Shown here: positions 41,956 through 53,435 of the stretch, piece by piece
How the letters are laid out: every line of letters begins with the position of its first letter
Position numbering within the stretch: position 1 is the first letter of the stretch
Assembly: GCA_009767595.1 (NCBI GenBank)
Contig: VSDK01015282.1
Location: forward strand, 62,001-126,000
Reading direction: 5' to 3'
Origin: Symbiodinium kawagutii
Lineage: Eukaryota > Sar > Dinophyceae > Suessiales > Symbiodiniaceae
DNA: 64,000 nucleotides
Made by a program: the position numbers and the translations under genes
Notes under the pieces: model-generated
Database searches by the model: none
Told to the model about the DNA's origin: nothing
The model's input: only the letters and a program-made list of their open reading frames with translations

Positions 41956-42685
41956 GTTAGTCCTGGAAGTAACCACTTTTAGTGGCAAGCATGGTGGTCA
42001 ACCATGGTGGTCAACCATGGTGGTAGTGGCTAATCATGGAAGTGCCCTCTGGGAAACCAAGCCAGATGCCAAAAATAATTTGTTTTGATAGGGAAACAAT
42101 TCCACGCAACCAAGTGCCTGAGAGTAATACCAGGACTGGTTAGTGGACTACCAGGCCTAGTGATCAGGATTGACAGTAGTAACAACTAATTAATTAGTAT
42201 CTAGGATGATAATAATCATCGGCTACCAGGACTGTGAGTGATACTATTGTCAAATAATCAATGATATATGGACAGGAAAACAAGTGGTCGAACTAGTAAG
42301 AACCGACTGCCCTAATTGACCAGTATCACAACATCTGTTGAGAAACGCGTCTCAAACAAAAAACCTCCTAGAATGATCCACACCAAACGGAAAAACAACT
42401 GCTGCTGTTGCCAATACAATGTGGTGCAGTATCCCCTAAACGTTGGGTAACTTGGTGAACATAACTGGGGTACCAGTTCAGGCCTAGATGTCGCTACAAC
42501 TGCTGGATAGGCTCATCTCATGATCCAACAAATATGACTGGCGACTTGCGGAATCAATGGCCATCGCATGCAAGAATGTTGCGACTGTAAATTAATCTAT
42601 ATACAGACACACCAACATCAAAATATGATCTATATACATATACATATATACAACGCAATCGTATATAATGTATGCGTCGCGACAA

Positions 42686-42845
42686 CCTGTGGCGGTAAGT
42701 TGGAAACTCCCGAAATCAACACGATGCGCATTAGCGCCTGGCTGTACTCAAGGTTTCTGAATGGCAGGTAGCGGCTCATCTCACTGGTAGCCAAGTTCAA
42801 CCGACGAATCGCCATCCCAAACTCATGTTTCAAAAACAAATCAAG
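42686..42845 (-). CDS. exon, unknown protein
   Basis: CCTTTTAG acceptor, then 53 codons: LDLFLKHEFGMAIRRLNLAT, SEMSRYLPFRNLEYSQALMR, IVLISGVSNLPPQ, donor CAG|GTTGTC. The longest clean internal exon of the minus set. A shorter plus frame (CVATTCGGKLETPEINTMRI) exists. Confidence 0.52.
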
Positions 42846-43242
42846 CTAAAAGGATGAAGAACACATAAGAAATACTTTGCGATCATTGGAAATTGGAAAT
42901 AATGCTCTGGTACGCTGGCGTGTTGGTTGATATGCCTTGATGATTCGCGACCACCACCAGCCATGATACACCCTCCTTATCAACTAGAAACCATGATAAC
43001 TCGTCATCCATGTTCAAGCATGATAAACCATTCTAATCCACTAATCACCTTGGTTATAAATTGTTGGGCAACCATCATTTTCTTGAAGACAACCCCTCAA
43101 CTACAATTCTGAAGCACCAACGCACCATGAACCAACCAACAGCCATCAATTGACCACTTATGAGCATCACTGAACCAACCAATATCACGAATAACCATCA
43201 ATTCACAATCACCTAACCATAACTGTCACTTGGCCAACCAAT

Positions 43243-43335
43243 AAGGGTGTTTCTCAATAGGGATGCCCCCAAGCCATCGTATATCAACATCCATAACAGT
43301 TCCCCCGACTGGCTGCACCAGATGACCAACACCCT
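43243..43335. mobile_element. F4-family element (truncated)
   Basis: AAGGGTGTTTCTCAATAGGG then CCCCCAAGCCATCGTATATC; right end lost. Confidence 0.45.
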
Positions 43336-43361
43336 AAACATCTGTGATCATCACAAATGGC

Positions 43362-43583
43362 TGTGGGTCAGTTCACCCGGCGGCCCGTCCCCCTGGTTCC
43401 CCCATCACTAACCAGGCTGTTTTCCCTATAGTTTTGTTGGTTATTCCCGCCATTTATTGATAACTAAAATTGATAATTAACATTAATATTGATAATTTTG
43501 TTGGTTGTTAACCCCTCATTATTATGGTTAACCCCCATTATATTTTGGGTTGGTTGATAATTAATATTGATCCATTGCCAAAT
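43362..43583. mobile_element. F1-family element, expanded
   Basis: AAATGGCTGTGGGTCAGTTC left, AATATTGATCCATTGCCAAA right; 220 bases owing to extra GATAATTAACATTAAT repeats. Confidence 0.6.
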
Positions 43584-43589
43584 GACCAG

Positions 43590-43745
43590 CCCTTAACGAG
43601 CTCACACATCTCCACCACCGCCTGGCACCCCCCTGACCGAGCTCCCAAGGCACCACGTCGGGGGAACGCAGCGAGATGGAGAAGGTGCGCCCCTCCCACT
43701 GCGAGCCCAACGCGTTGCCTGACCCACCGTCGTGGTGGGGAAACC
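43590..43745 (-). CDS. exon-like GC island
   Basis: Minus: after GGTGGGTCAG, NALGSQWEGRTFSISLRSPD, VVPWELG, then in another frame CQAVVEMCELVKG, all with high GC3. The frame break between them is unexplained (two exons, or an indel). It lies at the edge of an F1 element. Confidence 0.42.
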
Positions 43746-43943
43746 CCCGCCACGTGGGGAATGGTGGGGGAACCCTGTCGAGTTATCATGGCGAACTGCC
43801 CAATGGGCACCATGGCTATGCAGAGGTACTTATTGTTACCGAGGTACCCATCGAGGTATGATAACAAGCTACAATCACTGGTTTCCCCGCTGGATGGTGA
43901 TTGTAGGTGGCAACAAGGACAAAGCCAGTGAGCACCTCGTGAA

Positions 43944-44162
43944 GTGGGAGTAACCGTGGTGATTGTAGCTACCATTTTTGTGGAAAAGCTTGCCGGTGCT
44001 GAACTGCTGAAGGGGCCCGTCGCCATGGTCAGGGTTGCTTCACCCACCTGGCAAGGTGATTTACCATGGGTATATCGCAGCCATGGGGAACTGGTGAATG
44101 TAACCATGGGGATTGCAACTACGATTTTTGCGGCTTATATCATTGAGAAGTGGCTGAACTGA
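43944..44162 (+). CDS. open frame, hydrophobic repeats
   Basis: MGVTVVIVATIFVEKLAGAE, LLKGPVAMVRVASPTWQGDL, then VNVTMGIATTIFAAYIIEKW and LN-TGA. The two hydrophobic parts derive from a DNA repeat (GTAACCNTGGNGATTG...ATTTTTG), so it may be repeat translated by chance. Confidence 0.35.
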   Translation: MGVTVVIVATIFVEKLAGAELLKGPVAMVRVASPTWQGDLPWVYRSHGELVNVTMGIATTIFAAYIIEKWLN

Positions 44163-44339
44163 CCATGGTTACGTTCACCACTAAATGGGATGATCATCCA
44201 AGTACCAGGAATATCATGGCGAGAATTCTCTGTAGGTCTTGGCCGTTCATGAAATCTTCGCTATAGAAACTGACTATATCATGGCTTCATCTCCGGTAAA
44301 CTAAGCTGGTTGCCTGGAATACTTCATGAACAATACATG

Positions 44340-44452
44340 GAGGTTTCTCAAAATAGAAAACTCCAAAGTTACGGATGGTTTATTAATTACCATGATTTAT
44401 AAGCTGGATGAAAACTAGGGGGTACCCCAAACTGACTTGAGAAACCACCATG
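44340..44452. mobile_element. F4-family element
   Basis: GGAGGTTTCTCAAAATAGAA left and CCAAACTGACTTGAGAAACC right. Confidence 0.6.
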
Positions 44453-44633
44453 TAGTTGATATATCCTCTATCTTTGTTGGTGATTGGTTCTTAAATTTAT
44501 GTATATATATATAAATATACCTATAAATAATCATTTCCCAAACAAGTACTGAACGTTTCTTCACACTCCCCATCCCTACAATCATCTATAAAAACCACAA
44601 AAAAATCCCGAAATTGACCTCCTCTCTCAGTAG

Positions 44634-44815
44634 TTGATCCTCAGGATGCGCCCCAGCTTGGCATAGCCCCACCGTTGGTTGGTTCGGGGCCTGGTCCTGG
44701 TCGCGCGTGCAGCGTCACCACGATGCTGGAGCAGGACGTGAAGGCCACCGTGGGCGCTGGCCCCGAAGGCAAGGTGAAGGACTGCGGCCGAGGGCGAAAC
44801 TCCAAGGGTTGATCT
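44634..44815 (-). CDS. exon-like GC island, strand uncertain
   Basis: Minus: FRPRPQSFTLPSGPAPTVAF, TSCSSIVVTLHARPGPG, and in a shifted frame RWGYAKLGRILRINY-TGA. Plus: VTTMLEQDVKATVGAGPEGK, VKDCGRGRNSKG after a GTGCAG acceptor. All have very high GC3. Confidence 0.4.
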
Positions 44816-44821
44816 CTGGTG

Positions 44822-46230
44822 GTTTATGGTTCTATTATGGTTCTATAGTGGTTAATCATCATTATAGTGGTATTTATGGTTCTATAGTGGTTCTATAGTG
44901 GTATTTATGGTTCTACCTTGATTATAATGGTTCAATATTAGGGGATTATCACCAACAATAAGGGTTAAACTACTAGTGTATGGTGGTTTCGAAGCCGCCA
45001 CTTTGGGGATCCAGAGTTGTGGCTGGTTTGGGGTTCTAGAAGGGAGTGGTTAATCATCATGTATTATGGTTCTATAGTGGTTATATCCCCTTGGTTATAA
45101 TGGTTCAATATTAGGGGATTATCACCAACAATAAGGGTTAAACCACTAGTGTATGGTGGTTTCGAAGCCGCCACTTTGGGGATCCAGAGTTGTGGCTGGT
45201 TTGGGGTTCTAGAAGGGAGTGGTTAATCATCATGTATTATGGTTCTATAGTGGTTATATCCCCTTGGTTATAATGGTTCAATATTAGGGGATTATCACCA
45301 ACAATAAGGGTTAAACCACTAGTGTATGGTGGTTTCGAAGCCGCCACTTTGGGGATCCAGAGTTGTGGCTGGTTTGGGGTTCTAGAAGGGAGTGGTTAAT
45401 CATCATGTATTATGGTTCTATAGTGGTTATATCCCCTTGGTTATAATGGTTCAATATTAGGGGATTATCACCAACAATAAGGGTTAACCCGTTAGGGTGG
45501 GGTGGTTTCGAAACCGCCACTTTGGGGATCCAGAGTTGTGGCTGGTTTGTGGTTCTAGAAGGGAGTGGTTAATCATCATGTATTATGGTTCTATAGTGGT
45601 TATATCCCCTTGATTATAATGGTTCAATATTAGGGGATGATCACCAACAATAAGGGTTAAACCACTAGTGTATGGTGGGTTCGAAACCGCCACTTTGGGG
45701 GTCCAGAGTTGTGGCTGGGTTGGGGTTCTAGAAGGGAGATTAGTGGTTAATCATCATGTATTATGGTTCTACAAGCGTTATATCCCCTTGGTTATAATGG
45801 TTCAATATTAGGGGATGATCACCAACAATAAGGGTTAAACCACTAGTGTATGGTGGGTTCGAAACCGCCACTTTGGGGGTCCAGAGTTGTGGCTGGGTTG
45901 GGGTTCTAGAAGGGAGATTAGTGGTTAATCATCATGTATTATGGTTCTACAAGCGTTATATCCCCTTGGTTATAATGGTTCAATATTAGGGGATGATCAC
46001 CAACAATAAGGGTTAAACCACTAGTGTATGGTGGGTTCGAAACCGCCACTTTGGGGATCCAGAGTTGTGGCTGGTTTGGGGTTCTAGAAGGGAGATTAGT
46101 GGTTAATCATCATGTATTATGGTTCTATAGTGGTTGTATCCCCTTGATTATAATGATTAGTCTTAAGGGATAATCACCAACAATAAGGGTGGAACCACTA
46201 GCATATGGTCGTTTCAAGCCATAGGGGACC
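44822..46230. repeat. tandem array, 173-178 bp unit, about eight copies
   Basis: The anchor TTCAATATTAGGGGAT begins at 44931, 45104, 45277, 45450, 45623, 45801 and 45979, and a decayed copy lies at about 46153. Spacing is 173 for four steps, then 178 for the last full ones, where GGGAGATTAGTGG replaces GGGAGTGG. The unit joins an F1-like half (ACCAACAATAAGGG) to a part resembling F4 flanks (GTTGTGGCTGGTTTGGGG). Confidence 0.88.
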
Positions 46231-46295
46231 CAAAGTTATGGCTGGTTTATTACTATAGATTGTTAATAAAGGATGATTTGCTGGGTCCCCTATTG

Positions 46296-46428
46296 CTATG
46301 GGTCAAGGCCTTTTAACCAACCAATTTCATGGGGAATAGAATAGTCACCAACTCGTAGGAAAAACAATGCTTAATGATAGGGGAACCAGGGGGACTAGCC
46401 GGGTGAACTGACCCACTGCCATATGGGT
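46296..46428. mobile_element. F1-family element
   Basis: GCTATGGGTCAAGGCCTTTT left, GGGTGAACTGACCCACTGCC right. Confidence 0.6.
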
Positions 46429-46669
46429 ACCCCAAAATAGTGGTACCCGGTACCCCAAAAACCATTGGTTTACAGTGTCCATATTGGGGGGTCATAATTT
46501 TCACCCATACCCATATATAACCATATAGCAATAACCCATTAACCATCCATTTTGGAGGATTTTCTTTGATTGATTATGATTAATACTGGTTGACTATAAG
46601 TGTTAATATACTATATAATTAACCCCATAGTTTCACAAGTTTGGAGAAATTTAACTATGCCATCAACTA

Positions 46670-46810
46670 CAATGTGGCCCCCCCCCAGTTATAACTTGGT
46701 TTATAAAGCCATTGAACTATAGTTATATCTACTATAACTGGTAGTTACCCTATCTATATCTATTTATCACCCAACGGCTATAGCTGGTGAACGGGGCCCA
46801 CCTTGTAGTT
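46670..46810. mobile_element. F2-family element
   Basis: ACTACAATGTGGCCCCCCCC left; GGGGCCCACCTTGTAG right. Confidence 0.62.
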
Positions 46811-46822
46811 AACTATGCCATA

Positions 46823-46945
46823 TGGCTGTGGGTCAAAACCCTTAGTCCCCCTGGTTCCCCTATCATCAACAATTGTTTCCCTTATTATTGTTGGTCATTA
46901 TCCCCCATGAAATTGGTTGGTTAAAGCCTTGACCCACAGCCATCA
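46823..46945. mobile_element. F1-family introner-like element
   Basis: ATATGGCTGTGGGTCAAAAC left, GCCTTGACCCACAGCCATCA right. Confidence 0.75.
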
Positions 46946-46998
46946 ACAACCATCATTAATAATTAATTACTACTAACCATCATTAAGTATAACTATGG

Positions 46999-47070
46999 CC
47001 CCCCGGCAACTGCCACCCATGCCTTGCCAAATCCTCCAGGCTGCCAGGTGCCATTAGACCAGGAGATGCC
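46999..47070 (-). CDS. exon, unknown protein
   Basis: CTACGCAG acceptor, then GISWSNGTWQPGGFGKAWVA and VAGG, ending at a GC donor (GGGGGGCCATAG). Natural glycine/tryptophan-rich composition. Confidence 0.48.
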
Positions 47071-47139
47071 CTGCGTAGCGAGCGAAGCCGCTGAGAGTGA
47101 CGGATGGCTGGATCTATGCGTGTGGAGATGTGTATAGTG

Positions 47140-47300
47140 CAGGTGGATATGTATGTGTATATAGATGCAGCTATATGTGCATATGTAAATGTATATGTGT
47201 GTATGAGTATATATATATATAGATATATATAGATATAGACATATATATATATAGATAGATAGATTGATAGATAGATAGATAGATGGGGAAAAAAAGCAGA
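47140..47300. repeat. (TATATAGA)n and (GATA)n microsatellites
   Basis: ATATATATATAGATATATAT and GATAGATAGATAGATAGATG. Confidence 0.85.
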
Positions 47301-47748
47301 TCGTTATGCGTGTATTTGCATTTGTGTTTTGAAACAAATCATGGGTACTTGGGACAAGATACATGTACATATTTAAACATATTGTACAGTATTATGTTGT
47401 AATATATTGTAATTACATATGTTTGTGTTTGCAGTAACTGAGTCTTGGTTGGTTCTGCATATGTGTACCGTATGCAATATGCATATCTCATACATCCGCA
47501 ACTGTTCTTGTGAGGGTCTTTCTCTTTCCAAACCAAGGAGGTGAGTACAAAAGACCAGACAGTATCAGTGGCGTTTGGCGGGGGCGGGGAAAACCAAAGA
47601 GCACCCCTAGTCAACTGCCCAAAAATCAACCGCCAAATTTTGGTTGCCATGGACCCCGTGTGTGACACGTGCGTTGGTGAAGTGCCTGTTGCAATGTCTT
47701 GGGCTGTGCGTTTCAGGCCCGCATGAAGTTGATGGCTTCCCCCAGCAC

Positions 47749-47818
47749 CCAGCAGTTGCAGTCGGCACTCCTCCAGGTCAGCGGTGAAACCATCATGGGT
47801 CGCATCGAGATCGACCAT
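47749..47818 (-). CDS. exon, unknown protein
   Basis: GCTTGAAAG acceptor, MVDLDATHDGFTADLEECRL then QLL, ending at CTGG|GTGCTG, or longer to HQLH with a GC donor. High GC3. Confidence 0.48.
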
Positions 47819-47924
47819 CTTTCAAGCAGTTAACCTTCAATATTAAGCAAGAAACTCATAGGGAAAACAATGGTTAATGATGGGAACCAGGGGGACTAGC
47901 CGGGTGAACTGACCACCACCAAAC

Positions 47925-49260
47925 ATCATTGAGTATCATTAATTCACTATCATAGACCACTATTAGTTAACCAATTTTGACCATTGCAAACCATCATGAA
48001 GCATGATCGACCACTATCAACTACTAGCAACGATTAACCAACACTGAACCACCATCAATCCTACTAACCATCATTTACCACTTTTGACCCTTATCCTACT
48101 AACCATCATTCATCACTACTAGCCATCATTAAGCGCTGGTAGCCATTGTTAAGCATTATCAACCATCATTAATCACCAGTTCACCACCAGTCAACTACCA
48201 TTAACCAGTGTTAACCATCACTTAACCCTACTTAACCACTATTAACCAATATCAATCGCTAAATGGGAATCATCATTAACCATCAGTAACCATCATTGAT
48301 CATCATAAACCACTCATATCTACGTCGGATCCATCATTCACCATCATTGGGGTCAATTATTCTACCTTGGTCCCACCACGATAGTCAAAATCATCTTATG
48401 ATATTATCTAGTATGGACCATCATAGCCAGCGTTCAATAATCATCGGCGAACATTTAACCATCATTGACCATCATCAACCACCAATATCTAGTTTGGACT
48501 CATTATTCACCATCATTAACCAACACTTACGCATCTTGACACACTAAATCATCATCATCAACCACCATTAGTAGAAATTACCATTCCTGACCATCATTTA
48601 GTTAATCATCATTGAGTTAACCATCATGAACTATCATTGCCACCAATATAATCATCATTTAATCGTCATTAATCATCATCAAACCATCACTAAACCATCA
48701 TTCACCACCATAAAACCCATTGACTAACCAACATTAACCACTATCAAACCATTCATACACCATCATCAAACCATCATTAAGCGTGGAAGTACCACTGTAA
48801 CCAACAGTTCACCATCATTGACCATCATTAACCTCAAATATCTACAATAGTTCGGACCCATCATTCACCATCATCAACCAACAGTTAACCACTATCAACC
48901 ACTGCTAACCATCATTTACCACTGTTACTCCTTATCCTGCTGACCACATCAGTGACCATCAGTTAACCGACAGTTATATAACCATCATTAACTATCAGTA
49001 CCACCAATATGATCATCATTTACTCGTCATTAATCATCATCAAACCATCACTAAACCATCATTCACCACCATAAAACCATTGACTAACCAACATTGACCA
49101 CTATCAAACCATGCATTCACCATCATCAAACCATCATTCACCAACAGTTAACCACTATAATTCATCATTGAACCATCCATTAAGTATCAATTAACCACTA
49201 TAAATCATCATAAACCATGCATTTCACCATCATCATAACCAATCATTGACCACTAAAAAT
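47925..49260. repeat. ACCATCATTNACCA low-complexity block, 1.3 kb
   Basis: Dozens of ACCATCATTAACC/ACCACTATCAACC words. A longer internal duplication (TCATTAATCATCATCAAACC then CCACCATAAAACC) occurs at about 48668-48750 and 49024-49110. Confidence 0.85.
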
Positions 49261-49301
49261 CATCGAACCATTCTTAACCAACTTTTCAGCATCAGGTGGA
49301 C

Positions 49302-49360
49302 CTCGCCTCATAGTCCAGCACCTTGGCCTCGCCCCGCGTGGACATGGCAAACTGTGGCTC
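49302..49360 (-). CDS. exon, unknown protein
   Basis: CTGAAACAG acceptor, EPQFAMSTRGEAKVLDYEA, donor GCGAG|GTCCACC. High GC3. Adjacent GC-rich DNA upstream is also open. Confidence 0.48.
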
Positions 49361-49704
49361 CTGTTTCAGCGGAGCGCGCGCGCCAGTGTGCGGGGCGCCC
49401 AAGCCGTTCCCGTGGTGGCGGTGGTGGTGGAGACGGCCACCAAGCAACCATCATCTACGGAGGTGTTGGCGGATTCCTTGGTTGCTATTCCCAATCACTA
49501 TGAACCATCAAAAAGTACCATCACCACGAACAAGTACCATCAATAAGTTTGTTAATGATTCACTTTTTGCAAGAATATTAAAAACTTCTGCATTTCAAAA
49601 ATCTGATCATAAACAGTACCATTTCACCATCAATAAATAATCAGTGAAATAAACTACCAACTAATCATTGACTAATTACCCATCAAACATGCCCGGCAGT
49701 ACCA

Positions 49705-50010
49705 TCATTTCTCACCACATGCGTTGACCGAGCTGGACAGTGCTTCCGTACTCGCAGCTCTCCTCTTCATCATAGATTTGCACGTAGAGTCGTGGCAGAG
49801 AGGTCTCCCGGCTCGTTCCCTGGTGCGCTTGCTCTTGGGCAGGCAACTAGGATGAAGGGATACCAAAAAGGCTTTGAACACTGCTGACATGAGCAGAAAC
49901 CAACACAACAAGATCACCAATGATATCCAACCAACAAGGGAAAACTTGCAACTTGCAAATACCATCTGGCAATCTAATGAAAAATTCAAAGACTCAAAGG
50001 AATAATCCAT
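49705..50010 (-). CDS. open frame with membrane segment
   Basis: 101 codons: FSLVGWISLVILLCWFLLMS, AVFKAFLVSLHPSCLPKSKR, then a polar tail TEALSSSVNACGEK-stop. One clear membrane helix followed by basic residues. Whether it is one exon or a small gene is not known. Confidence 0.45.
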   Translation of the reverse strand: MDYSFESLNFSLDCQMVFASCKFSLVGWISLVILLCWFLLMSAVFKAFLVSLHPSCLPKSKRTRERAGRPLCHDSTCKSMMKRRAASTEALSSSVNACGEK

Positions 50011-50105
50011 TTCTGGTAGATTTTGTCATTGCCATGCTTAGAATACCAAAGGGTATATACTTGTGTATCTGCACAAATATGCTGTGTTTCCGATTAATAA
50101 CAGCA

Positions 50106-50440
50106 GCTTGTTTTATTGTTTTGGCCTTGTTGCATTTTTACCCGTGTCCATACGCTAGAAAGATTGAAACGTGGTAGCCAACAAAAACATCAATCCCTGT
50201 CCCCTCCGGTAAACTAACATAGCAATGATAAATCACCATATTTTGAAGACAAACCCTGGGAATCCATCATTCATTGGTGGATTTTCCATTGCCAAGTTAG
50301 TTTACCAGAGTGTAAATTCAATTATCAACTGCACACCTATATCGTATGCTTTCTTCAAGCATCTTGCGGTGAAAGGCCAAGCGCAGCTGCGTGCCATGGT
50401 CTTGTTGGTCAAAAGCATGTGTATAGAAGTTTTGAATCAC
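50106..50440 (+). CDS. two exons joined across an F5 introner, unknown protein
   Basis: Exon to 50208 reads VLLFWPCCIFTRVHTLERLK, RGSQQKHQSLSPP. Removing 50209-50308 keeps phase 0 and gives SVNSIINCTPISYAFFKHLA, VKGQAQLRAMVLLVKSMCIE. Beyond about 50440 the frame enters TGTATAGAAGAAAGC repeats. The minus strand can also be read across the element, with a shorter frame. Confidence 0.45.
50209..50308 (+). mobile_element. F5 introner, GT-AG
   Basis: CCTCCG|GTAAACTAACATAGCA left and GCCAAGTTAGTTTACCAG|AG right; the donor GTAAAC and the acceptor ACCAG are inverted copies of each other. Confidence 0.6.
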
Positions 50441-50784
50441 AGTATGGTTTTGTATACCATTTCTTGTATAGAAGAAAGCGTGTGTATAGAAGAAAGCATA
50501 CTAGGTATACATACCATGTGTATGTGTATTTTCAAAACTTGGTATAGAAATTTTCTGCTGATAGGCCTCCGATAATCCACAGATTTGGTGAATCGTAATC
50601 ATCCAATAATTGTTCAAAACGAAACTTAGCACTTCTTTGTAGCCATCTGTTGATGACTAGTTCCATCATGAATACAAATGATTCGAAGTGGGTAATCCAC
50701 GAGTCAATCATCAACATGAACCATGAATCACCACCAATCAAACCATTCATCAACCATAAATCAACTATAAATCAACCATAAATT

Positions 50785-50998
50785 CCCATCACCGTGCGGT
50801 CGACCACCACGGTCATCGTTCCCGGTTCACCCCGCGTCGGTGAACCGCGGCCGTCCCGTGACCGGTTCCCGTCGGGTCGAACCGTGGCCTTGCCGCTGGT
50901 GCTGCGGAAGTCGAAGCGCAAACGGACCGAGGTGCCCGTGGCCACCTGGGTCAAACGCCATGGTCGTGGCCGAGCCACGGGAGTTAATGGTTGGTTCA
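50785..50998 (-). CDS. exon-like GC island, strand uncertain
   Basis: Minus: TSVRLRFDFRSTSGKATVRP, DGNRSRDGRGSP, PGTMTVVVDRT with donor ACG|GTGATGG. Plus: VGEPRPSRDRFPSGRTVALP, LVLRKSKRKRTEVPVATWVK. Minus fits the neighbouring minus exons better. Confidence 0.45.
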
Positions 50999-51900
50999 TG
51001 GTTTGTTCATGGTCGTTTAATGGTCGTTTAATGGTTGGTCAATGGTTGGCTCATGGTTGGTTAATGATGATTTATTGCTAAATATGGTTGTTGAATGGCT
51101 ATGATTGCTGGCGCATGGATTGCATGGCAATGATTGATCAGGATCAATGGTTGTTGAGTGCTTGGCTGTGACTGATGGTTAAGAATGGTTAATGGCTATC
51201 AATGTTTGGTTGATAATGGCTAAAAAAGGGGGAACTAGCCATAACCAGTACTAACATGGCTACTAATAAAGTATGGTTATGATAACGATTAGTCAATCGT
51301 TGCTAGTAATGAACTAACAGTTCTGGTCAAGAATTCAAACATGCTTAACAGCTGATGGTGGTGGTAACCTAATGATTAACAATGGTTGATGAATAATAGT
51401 TGGTGGTGAAGATTTTTTGACTACTACTGGTGGATGAATGTTGAACAAACGGACGTTCGTGGTGCACCAATTGTGAGTTCATGGCTAATAAATGGTTGAT
51501 GGTGAGTCAATAGTGAGTTCAAGTGGTTGATGTCTAATGGTTAAGGCTACAGGTTGATTAATGGTTGATCAATGGATTTTTCATTGATTCATAAAATGGA
51601 TAATGATGGTTAGGTACTTGTTATGATTGGTGCTTGACGATGGATATACGATGGATAATGATGGATAATGGTGGATAATGATAGATAATGGTGGATAATC
51701 ATGGATAATGATGGATAATGGTGGATACTGATGGACAATGATGGATAATGGTGGATACTGATGGATAATGACGGATAATGATAGATAATAGTATAGTGGT
51801 AAATGATCCTGATGTGTGGCTCATGGTGCTTGATGGTGCTTATATATGGTTGAGGTAGTGATGGTGGTGAAGCATAGGGGATGGCAATCAACTAGAATAT
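50995..51900. repeat. ATGGTTGGTTAATGG and GATGGATAATG repeats
   Basis: GTGGATAATGATGGATAATGG units are densest at 51640-51790; before that looser AATGGTTGATCAATGG words. Confidence 0.8.
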
Positions 51901-52510
51901 GAAATATGATGGTTGATGATGGTGAATAAAAATACTTGAGAATGGTTGGTACCAACATTGGTAATGGTTGGTCAACATGTTGGTTAGTGATGTGTAAGGC
52001 ATCGTCAACAATGGTTGCGTAATGTTCCTTGATAATGACTGGTAATGGTTAATAACGATCGGCGCTGGCTGATAACCATGGTTGATTTTGGTAGACAATA
52101 TAGTGAAATGATAGCTAGTGCTGGTTGATAGCAGGGAAGAATTCGATCAATGATATGTGATAATGATTTATGGTATTACTGTGTGCTGATCTTGCTTGAT
52201 ATAAACTTGTTTTTGGGAATAGGTCATAAAGCTTTCCACTGGCTAATGATTGGAAACAGGAACGCATAAACAGACCACATAAACACAGTACAACCAAGGC
52301 AGCCGAATACAGTATGGATAGGGCCCATGTGGGGCACAGTTGGTCCGTGCACCAAGCTTAGAATATCTCGTCACAAAGTCCACCCGCCAACACCAGCCAC
52401 TAAACCACTACAAAGCCACTAAAAATCCATAAAAATCCTTATAAAACCACATAAAACCACGTATAGCCCTTGTGATTCACCATGGTTCACCCCATCTAAA
52501 CGTGTCAGAC

Positions 52511-52637
52511 CCGGCATCACCCGCCACTGAACCCCTCCGTTGTGCCCAGGCGCATTCACCGTGGCCGCCGGCACGCGGCCCTCGCGGCCGTTCAGCGCCG
52601 CATCCTGCGGCACGTAGCTCGACACAGCGCGGAGCAC
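52511..52637 (-). CDS. exon, unknown protein
   Basis: AACTGCCAG acceptor, VLRAVSSYVPQDAALNGREG, RVPAATVNAPGHNGGVQWRV, MP plus G, donor CCGG|GTCTGAC. Nearly every codon ends in G or C; the plus frame is proline/arginine-rich antisense. Confidence 0.6.
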
Positions 52638-52725
52638 CTGGCAGTTGGATGGTGTGGCTCCAAGGTTTGCAGGTGATTTTGGGATGGATTTGCTTAAAAT
52701 CATATTTATATATATATATATAGAA

Positions 52726-52850
52726 GGTGGGCCCCCCTAGTTCTAAGTTGATTGATAAGCCATTTAACGAGCTAGTTATATCCACCATAACTGGTGGCTA
52801 CCCTAGTTATAACCCAAGTTAGCTAACTAAGGGGGCCCACCTTTTGACAA
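52726..52850. mobile_element. F2-family element, clean copy
   Basis: AGAAGGTGGGCCCCCCTAGT left and CTAAGGGGGCCCACCTTTTG right, interior TCCACCATAACTGGTGGCTA. Confidence 0.7.
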
Positions 52851-53400
52851 ATATATAAATAACCATATCTCAAATATATAAACTATAGAAATAGTCATAT
52901 ATCATGGATTATCTGTACAAAATCCAATAGAAAAAAACATATATAAATCATATATAAAGATCTTGGTTTAACCTAAAGATATAAAAATATGGTTTATTTC
53001 GAATCATATATAAACATCTTGGTAATTCAAAAGAATATAACCATAATCTTTATATATAGAAATAGTCATTGTTGTTTGAGATCATAGTCAATCTTTTGGA
53101 GGGTAAAAAGGACTTTTTAGGGTCTTGGAGGCCCATGGTGGATATCAATATCAATCAATATGTATATTGACATTAAATCAGTGAGCAGGCACAGCCCCCT
53201 GACTGCTAGCCAATTGGCAAAAAAAATGACATGTATATGGATCCATATAATTTGATAATATTAAGCGATCATGCGTTCATCAATAACAATATAGCTCTGA
53301 TTCATTGGTAAAAAAACAGAACAGGGGACCGTGGGAGTGCACAAAATGTAATAAAAACACAATCCAAGAATTGAAAAGACCACAAAATGCAAGATATTTT
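52850..53400. other. AT-rich, no gene seen
   Basis: Repeated ATATATAAACATCTTGG/ATATATAAAGATCTTGG at 52949-53020; no coding signal. Confidence 0.5.
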
Positions 53401-53435
53401 AACACAAATAAACAAAACCATATTTAACAAATAGA

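Noticed and set aside
43538..44107. 189-aa minus ORF
   Set aside because: Crosses an F1 element and repeated DNA; codon use is uneven. Only its middle part looks coding, partly in another frame.
44822..46230. CRISPR-like array
   Set aside because: Units are contiguous tandem repeats without unique spacers, in a eukaryotic context.
47000..47370. 125-aa tyrosine/isoleucine-rich ORF
   Set aside because: Mostly (TATATAGA)n and (GATA)n microsatellite; only 46999-47070 is kept as an exon.
50785..50998. Glycoside hydrolase family 32 C-terminal motif (MTVVVDRT)
   Set aside because: Too short and no other GH32 motif nearby.
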